Shown here one piece after another: positions 21,628 to 30,684 of a stretch of 64,000 nt of DNA. A program made the translations under genes and the position numbers. Numbering within the stretch: the stretch's first letter is position 1; each line of letters begins with the position of its first letter. This DNA is from Argyresthia goedartella. Taxonomy: Eukaryota > Arthropoda > Insecta > Lepidoptera > Argyresthiidae. Below the pieces are notes generated by a model. That model was not told the origin of the DNA. It was given only the letters and a program-made list of their open reading frames with translations, and did no database searches. The stretch is taken from the NCBI GenBank assembly GCA_949825045.1, contig OX463807.1, positions 11,185,501 to 11,249,500 of the forward strand, in the 5' to 3' direction.

Positions 21628-22560
21628 TCATTTTTTTATAATATCTTTTTTATCAATCCAACTATTCTCTTTTTGACTAAGCCCTAACCATTTAACATAA
21701 AATTTATTTCCCCTCTTTTTTAAAACCTTTTCTACTAAAAATGTGTCAGGACATTTTGTCTTTTGGAGTTCCCATTCGTAGAAACAACCTTTTATTGGAG
21801 CTCTATGTTGGTCTTGTATGTAGTAAGTAGTTGGTACAGAAGTATTTACTTTTAACACGTTAAATAATTCTGTCGACCAATTTGGTGTATAACCCTTTTG
21901 AAAATTTTTCTTATATTTGCTGATACGAACAATGTCACCTACACAAAACCTAGGCTTTTTTGCAGGCATCGGGTTTTGATGTTTTTTTATGTAGTTTGCA
22001 ATTGTCGATTCATTTTTCATATTTACGTCGCATGGCTTGTGCTTTGTTGTTCGGTGCACTGTATTGTTATATGTAGCTACTAACTCACACAATGGTTTAC
22101 CAACCCACTTATAGTTGCCAACCAAACTGAAGTATTTAAACAGCTTTCCTTTTAATGTTCTTATCAATCTTTCTGCTATAGATGCTTTTTTAGTTGAGTA
22201 TGTTGAATAGTGATTAATTTTATAAGTTTTCATAAGATTATGAAAAACATCATTATAAAATTCAGTTCCCAAATCTGTTTGTAGGTTAACAGGCACACGC
22301 CCTTTTTGTAAAATATTTTTAAAAGCAACACTGACTTCATTTTTATTTTTTGTTTTTAACGAGGCTACCCATGCATATTTAGAAAAACCATCAATTACAA
22401 CTAATATATATTTGAAACCTTTGTTAACTTTGTAATAACTTTTAATGTCAATTAAATCAGCTTGCCACAAATCATCAATCCCTTTTAGAATCACTACACG
22501 GCGTAGAAAGTTTTTTCTTGCGGTTTTATGTATTTCATCAACAACGCGTTGCTTACTCAT
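21628..22560 (-). CDS. Retroviral-type integrase with C-terminal chromodomain
   Basis: 310 aa. The rve core shows Asp35 in LWQADLID, Asp96 in LQTDLGTEF and Glu130 in SIAERLIRTLK (33 residues between the last two). Conserved HYST and NTVHRTT motifs surround the catalytic residues. Residues ~270-308 (VEKVLKKRGNKFYVKWLGL...SWIDKKDI) form a chromodomain, which may direct integration to particular chromatin. I see no N-terminal HHCC zinc finger. This is the enzyme that inserts Polintons. The start ATG overlaps the stop of the 119-aa gene by ATGA (22557-22560). Confidence 0.92.
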   Translation of the reverse strand: MSKQRVVDEIHKTARKNFLRRVVILKGIDDLWQADLIDIKSYYKVNKGFKYILVVIDGFSKYAWVASLKTKNKNEVSVAFKNILQKGRVPVNLQTDLGTEFYNDVFHNLMKTYKINHYSTYSTKKASIAERLIRTLKGKLFKYFSLVGNYKWVGKPLCELVATYNNTVHRTTKHKPCDVNMKNESTIANYIKKHQNPMPAKKPRFCVGDIVRISKYKKNFQKGYTPNWSTELFNVLKVNTSVPTTYYIQDQHRAPIKGCFYEWELQKTKCPDTFLVEKVLKKRGNKFYVKWLGLSQKENSWIDKKDIIKK

Positions 22561-22916
22561 TTTGCATGAGAACTATCTCCCAGCGCTATTATGTGATCTC
22601 TTATAAGTTTACCCACTTCTACTCTTGTAGGCATACTACGTAACTGAGTCTTTATCAGTTGTAGTTCAGTCTTTATATTATTTATTTCACCCATGAAATC
22701 TTGTTGCCTACAATACAATTTGTTATTTTCAATTATATACTCCATGGTAACAGCCTCATCTAAACCCTCAGGTGATTTTAATCCCTTTAATCGACATTGT
22801 TTTAAGTCAAAGTCACCATTCTCATTTCGGATAAGCAGTTTGTCTATTGATATTATATCTGTTATATCCATTCGCATTCTTTTATGCACATGGTGGCCAA
22901 ATTTGTCAATATTCAT
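22557..22916 (-). CDS. 119-aa coiled-coil, possibly fibre-like protein
   Basis: The N-terminal half has a pattern (LKGLKSPEGLDEAVTMEYI) resembling the DAV-x-x-Y motif that ends stalk repeats in trimeric fibres and adhesins. The C-terminal half (EINNIKTELQLIKTQLRS) has heptad spacing of hydrophobic residues, so a trimeric or dimeric coiled coil is likely. This would suit a short spike or an assembly factor; both are inference. It is coupled to the integrase gene by a 4-base ATGA overlap. Two AATAAA words lie on this strand in the 65 bp upstream, which probably end the previous message. Confidence 0.6.
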   Translation of the reverse strand: MNIDKFGHHVHKRMRMDITDIISIDKLLIRNENGDFDLKQCRLKGLKSPEGLDEAVTMEYIIENNKLYCRQQDFMGEINNIKTELQLIKTQLRSMPTRVEVGKLIRDHIIALGDSSHAK

Positions 22917-22981
22917 TTTGTAATTTAAGTTACAAGGCTAAAATACAAATAAACGTTTCTATTTATTACACAACTATTTAT

Positions 22982-23959
22982 TCATCCGATTACACCACAT
23001 TCTTTCAACTCCTCTATAATAGAAATTATCTCATTATCCAACCCTGTGTTGCCAGCATCTCTAGAAGCAATTAACAATTTTAAACGTTCCACTAATTCAT
23101 TCGGATCATCCCAATAAACATAATCTGCTTTGGGAACAAGTTTCTTAAATACTGGTAAACCTTTTCCTTTAGAAACCCCTTCAGAACTTGATGTTTTGTT
23201 CACATTTAATAAAGGTTTTATAATATGTAAATATTTAAAACCTCTGTTACTATTGATTGGTTGATTGCAATCGTATTTACGTCGATGTGCATTTGTGGTA
23301 AGAAGTATAGATTTATAATTCTTTTTATCATCTTCAGTAACAACGCTCAAATCTGGTTTTTGTTTGTAAAGCAACTCTGTTAACCCTTTCGTTTTATCAA
23401 ATGAATGACCACCAATTTTGTATGTGTTGTTAGTTGAAGAAAGGGATGTCAATCCAACCATGTGCTGCCCTTTTACTATTCTTACCCCGTAGGGAACATT
23501 TTTAGAATGAGGCTTCGTAATTGGAGTAGAAACTACACCAGAATTTGTATCAAAAAACGAATCATTTGTAGAATCGCTGATAGTCGCATCATCATCATCA
23601 TCATCACCATCATCACAATCATCATCCAATTTAAGCTTTTGTTGTTCATAGGTATTTCTTGATGATGATGCACTAACATCAGAAAACTTTCTGTTTTTCG
23701 TTGGTATTACTGAATTTTTTAATAAATATTCATGTGTAGGTGGTTCTTGATAAGATTCATCCTCTTTTTCACCATTAACGTTGGTTTTGGTCAATTGCTT
23801 AAGTGGGTCTGTAACTGGTTTAAACACACTATCTAACACCATATCTATATCTTGTTTGCGGTTTTTTATATTTTGAACTTTTTTTTTAACAGCTTTTGCA
23901 GACTTAATTATTTGCTGCTTAAGCAATCTTTCTTCGTTCATTTTTATAATTTGATTCAC
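22982..23959 (-). CDS. 325-aa DUF8207-like protein with acidic tract
   Basis: It starts with a basic coiled-coil region (QQIIKSAKAVKKKVQ), then has an aspartate run (DDCDDGDDDDDD, encoded by a GAT repeat near 23590). The C-terminal half reads YVYWDDPNELVERLKLLIASRDAG. The C-terminal block (target of Leu-rich and YWDDPNELV motifs) resembles a family of insect proteins found beside Polinton-like genes, DUF8207 from recollection. Function is unknown; abundance in such elements suggests a structural or scaffold role. The stop is followed on this strand by AATAAA words, so this gene probably ends its own transcript. Confidence 0.65.
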   Translation of the reverse strand: MNQIIKMNEERLLKQQIIKSAKAVKKKVQNIKNRKQDIDMVLDSVFKPVTDPLKQLTKTNVNGEKEDESYQEPPTHEYLLKNSVIPTKNRKFSDVSASSSRNTYEQQKLKLDDDCDDGDDDDDDATISDSTNDSFFDTNSGVVSTPITKPHSKNVPYGVRIVKGQHMVGLTSLSSTNNTYKIGGHSFDKTKGLTELLYKQKPDLSVVTEDDKKNYKSILLTTNAHRRKYDCNQPINSNRGFKYLHIIKPLLNVNKTSSSEGVSKGKGLPVFKKLVPKADYVYWDDPNELVERLKLLIASRDAGNTGLDNEIISIIEELKECGVIG

Positions 23960-24030
23960 AACTTCTCACTAAAGAATACTGTAGTAAAATGAGAAACAAG
24001 GTTGTAAGGACTTACATTTATGAAGTTTAT

Positions 24031-24720
24031 TCAATCATTAAAATAAATGAAAGTATCGAATTTCTTTCTGTAGCAACCATTATTTTTTTGACAGTCTTTA
24101 TTTATCACCAAATAGCTAAATACATCTTTCCAAACTTCTGAACACATTTCGCGAAATTGAATCCATGACATATCAGTATTCACATGTTCATTATAAACAT
24201 GACGTAGATTAACATCATCTTGCTTAAAAATTATGATAAGATTTGCATTGTCGCGAATCAATTGCTTAGGAATTTTACTATAAGTTTGGTTCAGGTAAAA
24301 ACAATCAATGTTTTTGTGTCTGCCCATTGCAAAGTAATCACGAATGTTATTTTGGTTGTCGCATGCAACATCGTCAAATATTATGATAGAGTTCTGTGAG
24401 GCATAGTTAGATTGCAACACTTCTTCGTTATCGCGGTATTTAAAATAACTTACTCCAGGAACCAGTTTCATTACGTTTTCTAAAAATATGTACTTTGGTT
24501 GATACAATGTTTTAGAATATACGTATACATTTTGAAAACTTAGGCCATTAGGATGTAAGAGCAATCCAATCACCAAATTTGTTTTTCCACAATTCGATGG
24601 TCCGCAAACTATACAGCGAATTGTATCGGGTAAAAGCTTTCCATGACGAATTGATGATTCATCGGTTTCCACATAAATGTTTTCAAGGCTTAGTGAAGTA
24701 GGCTGTTTCACAAATTTCAT
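24031..24720 (-). CDS. Genome-packaging ATPase (FtsK/HerA, A32-like)
   Basis: 229 aa. Walker A is GPSNCGKT at residues 40-47 and Walker B SIIIFDDV at residues 111-118. A conserved FAMGRHKNIDCFYLNQTYSK stretch, typical of the A32-type DNA-packaging ATPases of Polintons and large DNA viruses, follows. The enzyme pumps the genome into the capsid. It is the first gene of the block. An AATAAA overlaps its stop codon region (TTGAATAAAC just after 24031), marking a likely transcript end before the DUF8207-like gene. Confidence 0.92.
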   Translation of the reverse strand: MKFVKQPTSLSLENIYVETDESSIRHGKLLPDTIRCIVCGPSNCGKTNLVIGLLLHPNGLSFQNVYVYSKTLYQPKYIFLENVMKLVPGVSYFKYRDNEEVLQSNYASQNSIIIFDDVACDNQNNIRDYFAMGRHKNIDCFYLNQTYSKIPKQLIRDNANLIIIFKQDDVNLRHVYNEHVNTDMSWIQFREMCSEVWKDVFSYLVINKDCQKNNGCYRKKFDTFIYFND

Positions 24721-24919
24721 TTTTATGCACTAAAGATGTATACAGGATGGTCATCTTATCAAAAGTGATGCTGACGCAATAACGTAGTTACTATTTATCT
24801 ACGAAAACCTTTGAAAATAGGGCCAATAAGAATAATAACCAATAAGAGCCTAAGGGATATAAAGTCTTCAGTTAGCTATAACTTGAGGTGACAATCAAGA
24901 ATAAGCAGGATAACCTCTT

Positions 24920-25067
24920 GAGGTTATGTTCCTTCTCTTCCACAATTCTTGAGGTTGGTTGTTCTGTGATGACACCATTTCCAGTGAGTGCGGAGCACGA
25001 ACGGTTAAGAAATGGTGTCACAGAACAACCAACCTCAAGAATTGTGGAAGAGAAGGAACATAACCTC
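24920..25067. repeat. Long near-perfect palindrome (two ~60-bp arms)
   Basis: The left arm 24920-24980 begins GAGGTTATGTTCCTTCTC and the right arm 25009-25067 is its reverse complement, differing by one 3-base indel. A 28-base spacer separates them. Overlapping its left edge, 24910-24927 is a second small palindrome (ATAACCTC-TT-GAGGTTAT). The ORFs open on both strands here are products of the symmetry. It lies 200 bp upstream of the ATPase gene. Confidence 0.95.
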
Positions 25068-25199
25068 ACTACTTCCTTGCTACGACGACTTCGGCCAGCA
25101 TTTACGGACTCTGATTTGACCTTACTGGATTGGATGTTTGGAGTTGTTTTATTGGATACCTACTAATTTGGTAAGTCTGTTTTTTTTAGTAATAATAAT

Positions 25200-25330
25200 A
25201 ATGTACGCTCACGCCCGTAAATTCCCAAAGGGGTGGGCAGAGACACAAATTGTATAGAACACTCAAGCCTGTATTACCCAGTGGGTTAGGCAGAGAACAG
25301 AGATACATTGTAAAAAGTAAAATTTTGACT
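25200..25330. repeat. Dispersed repeat fragment with GGGTGGGCAGAGA words
   Basis: Contains AAAGGGGTGGGCAGAGACAC and a related GTGGGTTAGGCAGAGAAC 70 bases later. Words of this kind are common in dispersed lepidopteran repeats, from recollection. No coding potential. Confidence 0.35.
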
Positions 25331-25405
25331 AAAACTTATTTATTAATCTTATTTTACATTGAAATAATAGTAAAGTCAAATGTATAAGGACTTAGTAAAA
25401 ACCTT

Positions 25406-25577
25406 GCCTTAGGCTCGGCTCTACTGCACAGATGGGACGCAAGTTTCTTTGGTCTAAAGGGGACTGCGCTGTATAAATGAGCGAGAAAAGGCGCGTTCTG
25501 TCTCACTCATTTGTATAGCGCCGTCCCCTACAGACCTAAGAGACATGCGACCCGACTAGGCAGTGGAGCTAAGGCCT
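25406..25577. mobile_element. Foldback (hairpin) MITE-like element
   Basis: The left arm (25410-25485), including TCTACTGCACAGATGGGACG and GGGGACTGCGCTGTATAAATGAG, pairs with the right arm (25499-25575) containing CTCATTTGTATAGCGCCGTCCCC and CGACCCGACTAGGCAGTGGAG, with a loop near 25486-25498. The arms are imperfect (roughly 75-80% complementary by eye). There is no gene and no clear target duplication. Confidence 0.6.
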
Positions 25578-25649
25578 TAAATCAAACTAATAAATAACAT
25601 TTTGAATACAAAAACTAGAGTACCAACAGTGTTATTCGTGCAAAATGCA

Positions 25650-26047
25650 AAGCCTTTTCTTGTTAGCTAAACTCAGTATTTTCTTCACTTTGAATATTAT
25701 GTCATGCACGTGTTAATATTAACTTAAAACCTTATTAATAGGGTGTATTAATTAGCAATACGATAAAATATAGGAGTCTTATACTGAGGTATTTGCAGTT
25801 CGTGCATATATGAACTATTTTTGAACTGCAGTGAGTGTACTACTTGCGTGCAATTACCGTACCCTCTCTTAGCGTAAATTCAAAACTTTTAATTGCCTTT
25901 ACATTTTCAAACTTTGCACTAGGAATACATATTTTTACTTGTTTTGTATTTCGAACAAATCAGTGTGTTTTTACCACTAAGTGTTGATGTGACTCTACTC
26001 ACCATTTCTAATTCAACGATATTTTGATTCAGGTGAAGTACTACGAT
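25650..26047. other. Noncoding stretch before the hAT-like pseudogene
   Basis: AT-rich, without an ORF of interest. GCAGTTCGTGCATATATGAACT... at 25795-25830 contains a short inverted repeat (GCAGTTC / GAACTGC). It could be the 5' part of the hAT element, but no terminal inverted repeat was identified. Confidence 0.3.
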
Positions 26048-27508
26048 ATGGCGTCAAGATCTGTGAAGCCTGAAACAGTGCAAAAGTGACTATCCCGAGC
26101 TGATTTTTGACGCTGCTAGCTGTACTATTTACTGCACCAAGTGTGAAAGCCATTTATCAGTAAAAAATCTAATATTTATCTACATATTGAAGGTGCCCAA
26201 CATCGAGGAACATACAAACAGCCGCAAGAAGAATTTAATTTTGACCTCATTAAGTTTTTAATTCTTTGTAACATCCCCTGGTCGCAAATGAAAAATAATG
26301 CCTTCAAAGACTTTTTTGAAAAATACATGTGTGGTGTTTGCTGTTGTAATTGCAATAGCAGAAGAGTGCCTGACGAGTAACAATTACAAAAAGTATATTT
26401 GGACAAATTTTATAAAAATAAAATTGCCTCTCTCTATGAAAACCTTAAAGATGAGAAACTTTGGATATCGATTGATGAGACAACTGACTTTTTAGGTCGT
26501 TATATTGTGCATTTCTTAGTAAAGCCATTAAATGAAAACTTTTCTGGTCGACTTTATTTAACCCCCTGTAAAATGCTCGAGGAGGTCAATGGCCAAACCA
26601 TTTCAAATTTTGTTATCGAATGTTTAAAAAATATTTGTCAGACAACTTTGAAAGAAAAGTTCATAATTTTTAGTATTATGTACTGATAGTGTAGCATACA
26701 TGTTGTCTGCAGGCCGAAATTTGAAAACTGTTTTACCTCAATTAAAACATGTTACCTGTTTGGCACACGCTCTTCATCGCGTATCAGAACAAATACGGTT
26801 AGAGTACCATGATATAGATATGTTAATATCAAATGTGAAAAAATATTTTTAAAAGCCCCCCGCAGAATAAAATTATTGAAAGATACGTATCCAAACTTAC
26901 CTCTTCCTCCACAACCAGTGATAACTAGATGGGGCACTTGGCTTGAAGCTGCATCATATTATGCAAAATATTATGAAGAAATAATAAATATTGTTTCTCG
27001 ATTAAACAACTCTGAATCAATGGCAATACGAAATGCGAAAAATATTTTAGAAAAAAAAAATCTGCGGAATCAGTTAGTATATATACAAAATCATTATAAG
27101 ATTATTTTATTTTCATTAAAAGAGTTGCAGAAACAAAATTTTGCATCTCATTTTTGGCTTTTGATCAAGTCAGAGCTGCTTTAAATGAATGTGATTCTGA
27201 TAGAATAAAAATAAAAATTGAAAATGTTTTGGATAGGAATCCTGACATTGATATCCTCAGAGAATAAGAAGAAAAATTGAGGAAAAATGAAGCAAATGAC
27301 GAAATTTTGTCATATAAATTTGCTCAACTAACTAACATCCAAAGATGTCGAACGCTCCTTTTCTACATATAAATGGGTGTTAGATGTAAAAAGAAAAAGG
27401 CCAAAAATAGAAAATTTTGAAAAAATAATGGTTATTTATTTTAACTTAGGTCATACTCAGGTTTCTAGTGAAGCTGAAAACGAATCAGACCAAGAAATAG
27501 ACCAATGA
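26048..27508 (+). pseudogene. hAT-superfamily transposase, degraded
   Basis: Several frames together give a hAT transposase. A BED-like zinc-finger start (CTIYCTKCESHL) is followed by a helical block and the first catalytic region (LWISIDETTDFLGRYIVHFL, 26455-26520). Next come TDSVAYMLSAGRN and HVTCLAHALHRV, then VITRWGTWLEAASYY (26920-26970). The C-terminal dimerisation signature ERSFSTYKWVLDVKRKR lies at about 27348-27398. The enzyme would cut and paste hAT elements. At least four frameshifts or stops (near 26088, 26330, 26690 and 27180) inactivate it. Its 3' UTR appears to be interrupted by the mariner element at 27588. Confidence 0.8.
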
Positions 27509-27587
27509 CATTTTTGTAAGAAAATTGTTGTTTAAACGTGTTGATCATTTTAATTAAGAGTTTTATTGTTCTATTGTATATAGGGTT

Positions 27588-30500
27588 ACTGGTAAGTTGA
27601 CCTACATACGTTGGGAGATGCTAGCACGGATTAAAACCAACCGTTGTTACTATTAAACACCCTACCCAAAAATTTACCGTTTTCGAGTTAGGGGCCTTTA
27701 AAGATTTTCGAGGAAAAATCCCACTTTTCAAAATATTTCGCACCAATTTTCCTAATCTAGGTGATTAAGTCCAGGTGTTTTGCTGGTATTAGGTATAAAT
27801 AGAGTTAATTTAATATTTAGAAACAAAAAAGAACTGACCACAGCAAAAATAACCTATAATACAGGCTTATGGTGAAAACCGAATATCGCATGTTTACTTA
27901 ATGGGTTGACTTTGAAGCAGTGTCACCAAAAAAATAACTAGTAACTGTTTGTGCAAACAAAACTTAAAACATCTCCAGTTCTCTAGCTGTTCAATGAGGT
28001 ACAATAGTCAAATAAAATGTTTATTATTCTTGGGAAAATTGGGCGACAAAGTAGTTAAGGTAGCGGACTCTAAGATGACCGGTGATTTAAAAAAAGGGTT
28101 TTAAGATGTTGTAAGGGCAAATATTTTTTTTTATCGCCCGATTTCCAAAAGGGGGTGTTATAAGTTTGAAGCGTCTGTCAGTCTGTCGGTCTGTCTATCT
28201 GTATGCCTGTCCGTGGCACTCTAGAAGTCAAACAGGTGGACGAATTTTGATGCCGTTGTCTGTAAATAAAAGTAGACATCTCTGCGGTGGTTCTTAGATA
28301 CGTTTTGTTAAGATACAATGAGTCAGGGGGGGGGGGGTATTATCTTTAGAATTCATGTTCAACATGACCACCCATGTTCCTAATACAATTTCGTAACCTA
28401 GTTCTCAATTCATTTTTGACTGCTCTGGTTGTGAGCTGCCTTCTCATTTTTTCAGATGCGTCAATAATCCTTTGTTTCAAAATGTCTACATTTGCGACAG
28501 GATGACCATCTTGGTACATGATACTCTTCATGTGTCCCCATAAGTAATAATCCATCGGGGTCAGGTCTGTACACCTTGCAGGCCATGGTAGTGGACCTCA
28601 TCTCCCGATCCATCTGTCTGGGAAATTTTCATTTAGCCAATCCCGGACGCCCCTAAACTAGAGAGCTGGACAGCCGTCGTGTTCATACCACATGCCTCTT
28701 ATCAGTGCAAGCGGTAAATCATCTAATAAATCATGTACTTCCGTTGTCAAAAATGTCTGGTACCTTTCACCATTCAAATTTTGAGGCAAGCAAACAGGTC
28801 CAATTAAATGGTTGATTATAATTCCCATCCAGACGTTCACACTGAATCTTCGCTGTGATCCTTTCACTCTCTTCTTATTTGGATTCCGTAGCGTTTTAGG
28901 AGCCCAATAGTGAGCACTATGATAGTTTGATATGCCATCTTAATCAAATTTAGATTCGTCTGTCCACAATATTATTTTTAAAAAGTCCGGATCTTCGGCA
29001 TCTGCATTTAGCATAAAGCGACTGAAATCCATACGTCGAATCGGATCACCTTCTTCTATCACGTGAACTGGCGTATAGTGGTAAGGATAGTTTCCAGCAG
29101 TATGCATAGTGAACCATTCTTTCCACTGTGAGACGCCAAGCTGTTGAGCAACAACACGTGTAGATGTCGTAGGATCCTCTTGGAAACATCTTTGAATTTC
29201 GTCTTCCACGTTGACGTCATACACACGTGGTCTACCCATATCCGTATTTCGTCGTTGCACCGAGCCAGTTTCTCTTAGTCGTCGGTAAGCACCATCAAAC
29301 ACAGACACATCTGGCACTCCAAGACCTGGATAACGTTGCACATACTCTGCCCGTGCTGCTCGAGAATTCCCTTGACACAACCCGTAACACATAAGAATAT
29401 CAGCATATTCTTCATTAGAAAACGCCGGCATCGTGAACCAAAATCTCACAATCCAAATCACAAGCAAGTCGAAGTTCTAGTTACATAGCCAGGTCACAGC
29501 ACAGGAGAAAATTCAAAAGTCCACAAAACAAGCAAAGTCGCGATGAAAGAAAATGTTAGCTCAGGGAGGAAGGTATTACGGTACGCATAGCACAAGTTAC
29601 GATAGTACGCGTAAGGACCTATCCGTGGACTATCCAGTCCAGTAATTGAAAGACGTCACCTAGAGTACTGAAAATTCAAATTTCGAAGAAAACATAATTT
29701 TCCTTCATTTTCAATTTTCCTTTTTATGTCAAAACTTGTCTTTTCGTCTCAGCCTCATTAATTTTTGGATTATTCTTAATGATAAAACTTTTTCACATCA
29801 GCTGTTCTGTAATGCATTTTCCCAATGAATTGACCTGTTTTGATGTTTATCATCAGAAGTCTATTGCCATTTACAGAAAACCGCATCAAAATCAGTCCAT
29901 TCGTTTGACCACTATTCCTTTTTAAGCAGATAACTTTCGAACGGCTTAACCGATTTTAACAAAACATATCTAAGAACCACCACAGAGATGTCTACTTTTA
30001 TTTACAGAAAACGGTATCAAAATTCGTCCACCTGTTTGACTTCTAGAGTGCCACGGACAGGCATACAGACAGACAGACCGACAGACTGACAGACGCTTCA
30101 AACTTATAACACCCCCTTTTGGACATCGGGCGATAAAAATAAAATAATTTTGCCCTTACAACATCTTAAAACCCTTTTTTTAAATCACCGGTCATCTTAG
30201 AGTCCGCTACCTTATCTACTTTGTCACCCAATTTCCCCAAGAATAATAAACATTTTATTTGACTATTGTACCTCATTGAATAGCTAGAGAATTGGAGATG
30301 TTTCAGGTTTTGTTTGAACAAACAGTTATTAGTTTTGTTTTTTGGTGACACTGTTTCAAAGTCAACACATTAAGTAAACATGCGATATTCGGTTTTCACC
30401 ATCAGCCTGTTTTTTGCTGTGGTCGGTTTTTTTTTTTGTTTCTAAATAATAAATTAACTCTATTTTTACCTAATACCAGCAAAATTCTTGGACTTAATCA

Positions 30501-30684
30501 CCTAGATTAGGAAAATTGGTGCGAAATATGTTGAAAAGTGGGATTTTTCCTCGAAAATCTTTAAAGGCCCCTAACTCGGAAAAGGTAAATTTTCGGGTAG
30601 GGTGTTTCATAGTAACAATGGTTGGTTTTGATCCGTGCTAGCATCTCCCAACGTATGTAGGTCGACTTACCAGTCACCCTTTTG
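27588..30684 (-). mobile_element. Mariner-superfamily transposon with very long (~725 bp) inverted repeats
   Basis: 27588-28312 and 29960-30684 are inverted copies of each other. Both share GGTAAGT-GACCTACATACG near the outer end, the words for CCTAATCTAGGTGATTAAGT, and the GTCTGTC microsatellite-like run near the inner end. Divergence is visible but the two arms align over their whole length. The centre holds a minus-strand transposase. A clear TA duplication is not seen at the present ends. A poly-G run (28327-28338) lies between the left arm and the transposase stop. Confidence 0.88.
28346..29431 (-). pseudogene. IS630/Tc1/mariner-type transposase, DD41D-like, three nonsense codons
   Basis: One frame of about 361 codons from ATG at 29431, with stops at about 28940 (TAA), 28658 (TAG) and 28596 (TGA). 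The N-terminal helix-turn-helix region (FSNEEYADILMCYG, then RRYNTD/GRPRVYD-like linker) resembles the DUF4817 type. Catalytic residues are Asp in LWTDESKFD, Asp in WYEHDGCPA and Asp in LTPMDYYLWG. I count 41 residues between the last two, which would place it near the DD41D lineage rather than classical DD34D mariners. Without the stops the reading frame is continuous, so inactivation is relatively recent. Confidence 0.85.

Larger units (their letters stand above)
17111..25067 (-). mobile_element. Polinton/adintovirus-like integrated element
   Basis: The block combines an FtsK/HerA-type packaging ATPase, a retroviral-type integrase, an adenain-like protease, a phospholipase A2/core protein and two jelly-roll capsid candidates. 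Together these define Polintons (Mavericks) and the related adintoviruses. All ten minus-strand ORFs are intact and tightly packed. A protein-primed DNA polymerase B, normally present, is not found in 17.0-25.2 kb. It may be lost, lie in the gap at 16.5 kb, or be dispensable in this group. The outer borders are uncertain: I see no clear pair of long terminal inverted repeats, only a ~60-bp palindrome at 24920-25067. Limits given are those of the recognised parts. Confidence 0.82.

Noticed and set aside
23580..23640. GAT/ATC trinucleotide run as a microsatellite
   Set aside because: It encodes the aspartate tract inside an intact ORF; it is treated as part of the gene.
24872..25166. Two overlapping ORFs on opposite strands with the same internal peptide
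   Set aside because: They are a consequence of the palindrome at 24920-25067, not independent genes.
27730..30520. Two nearly identical noncoding blocks as a possible segmental duplication
   Set aside because: They are the inverted arms of the mariner-superfamily element.
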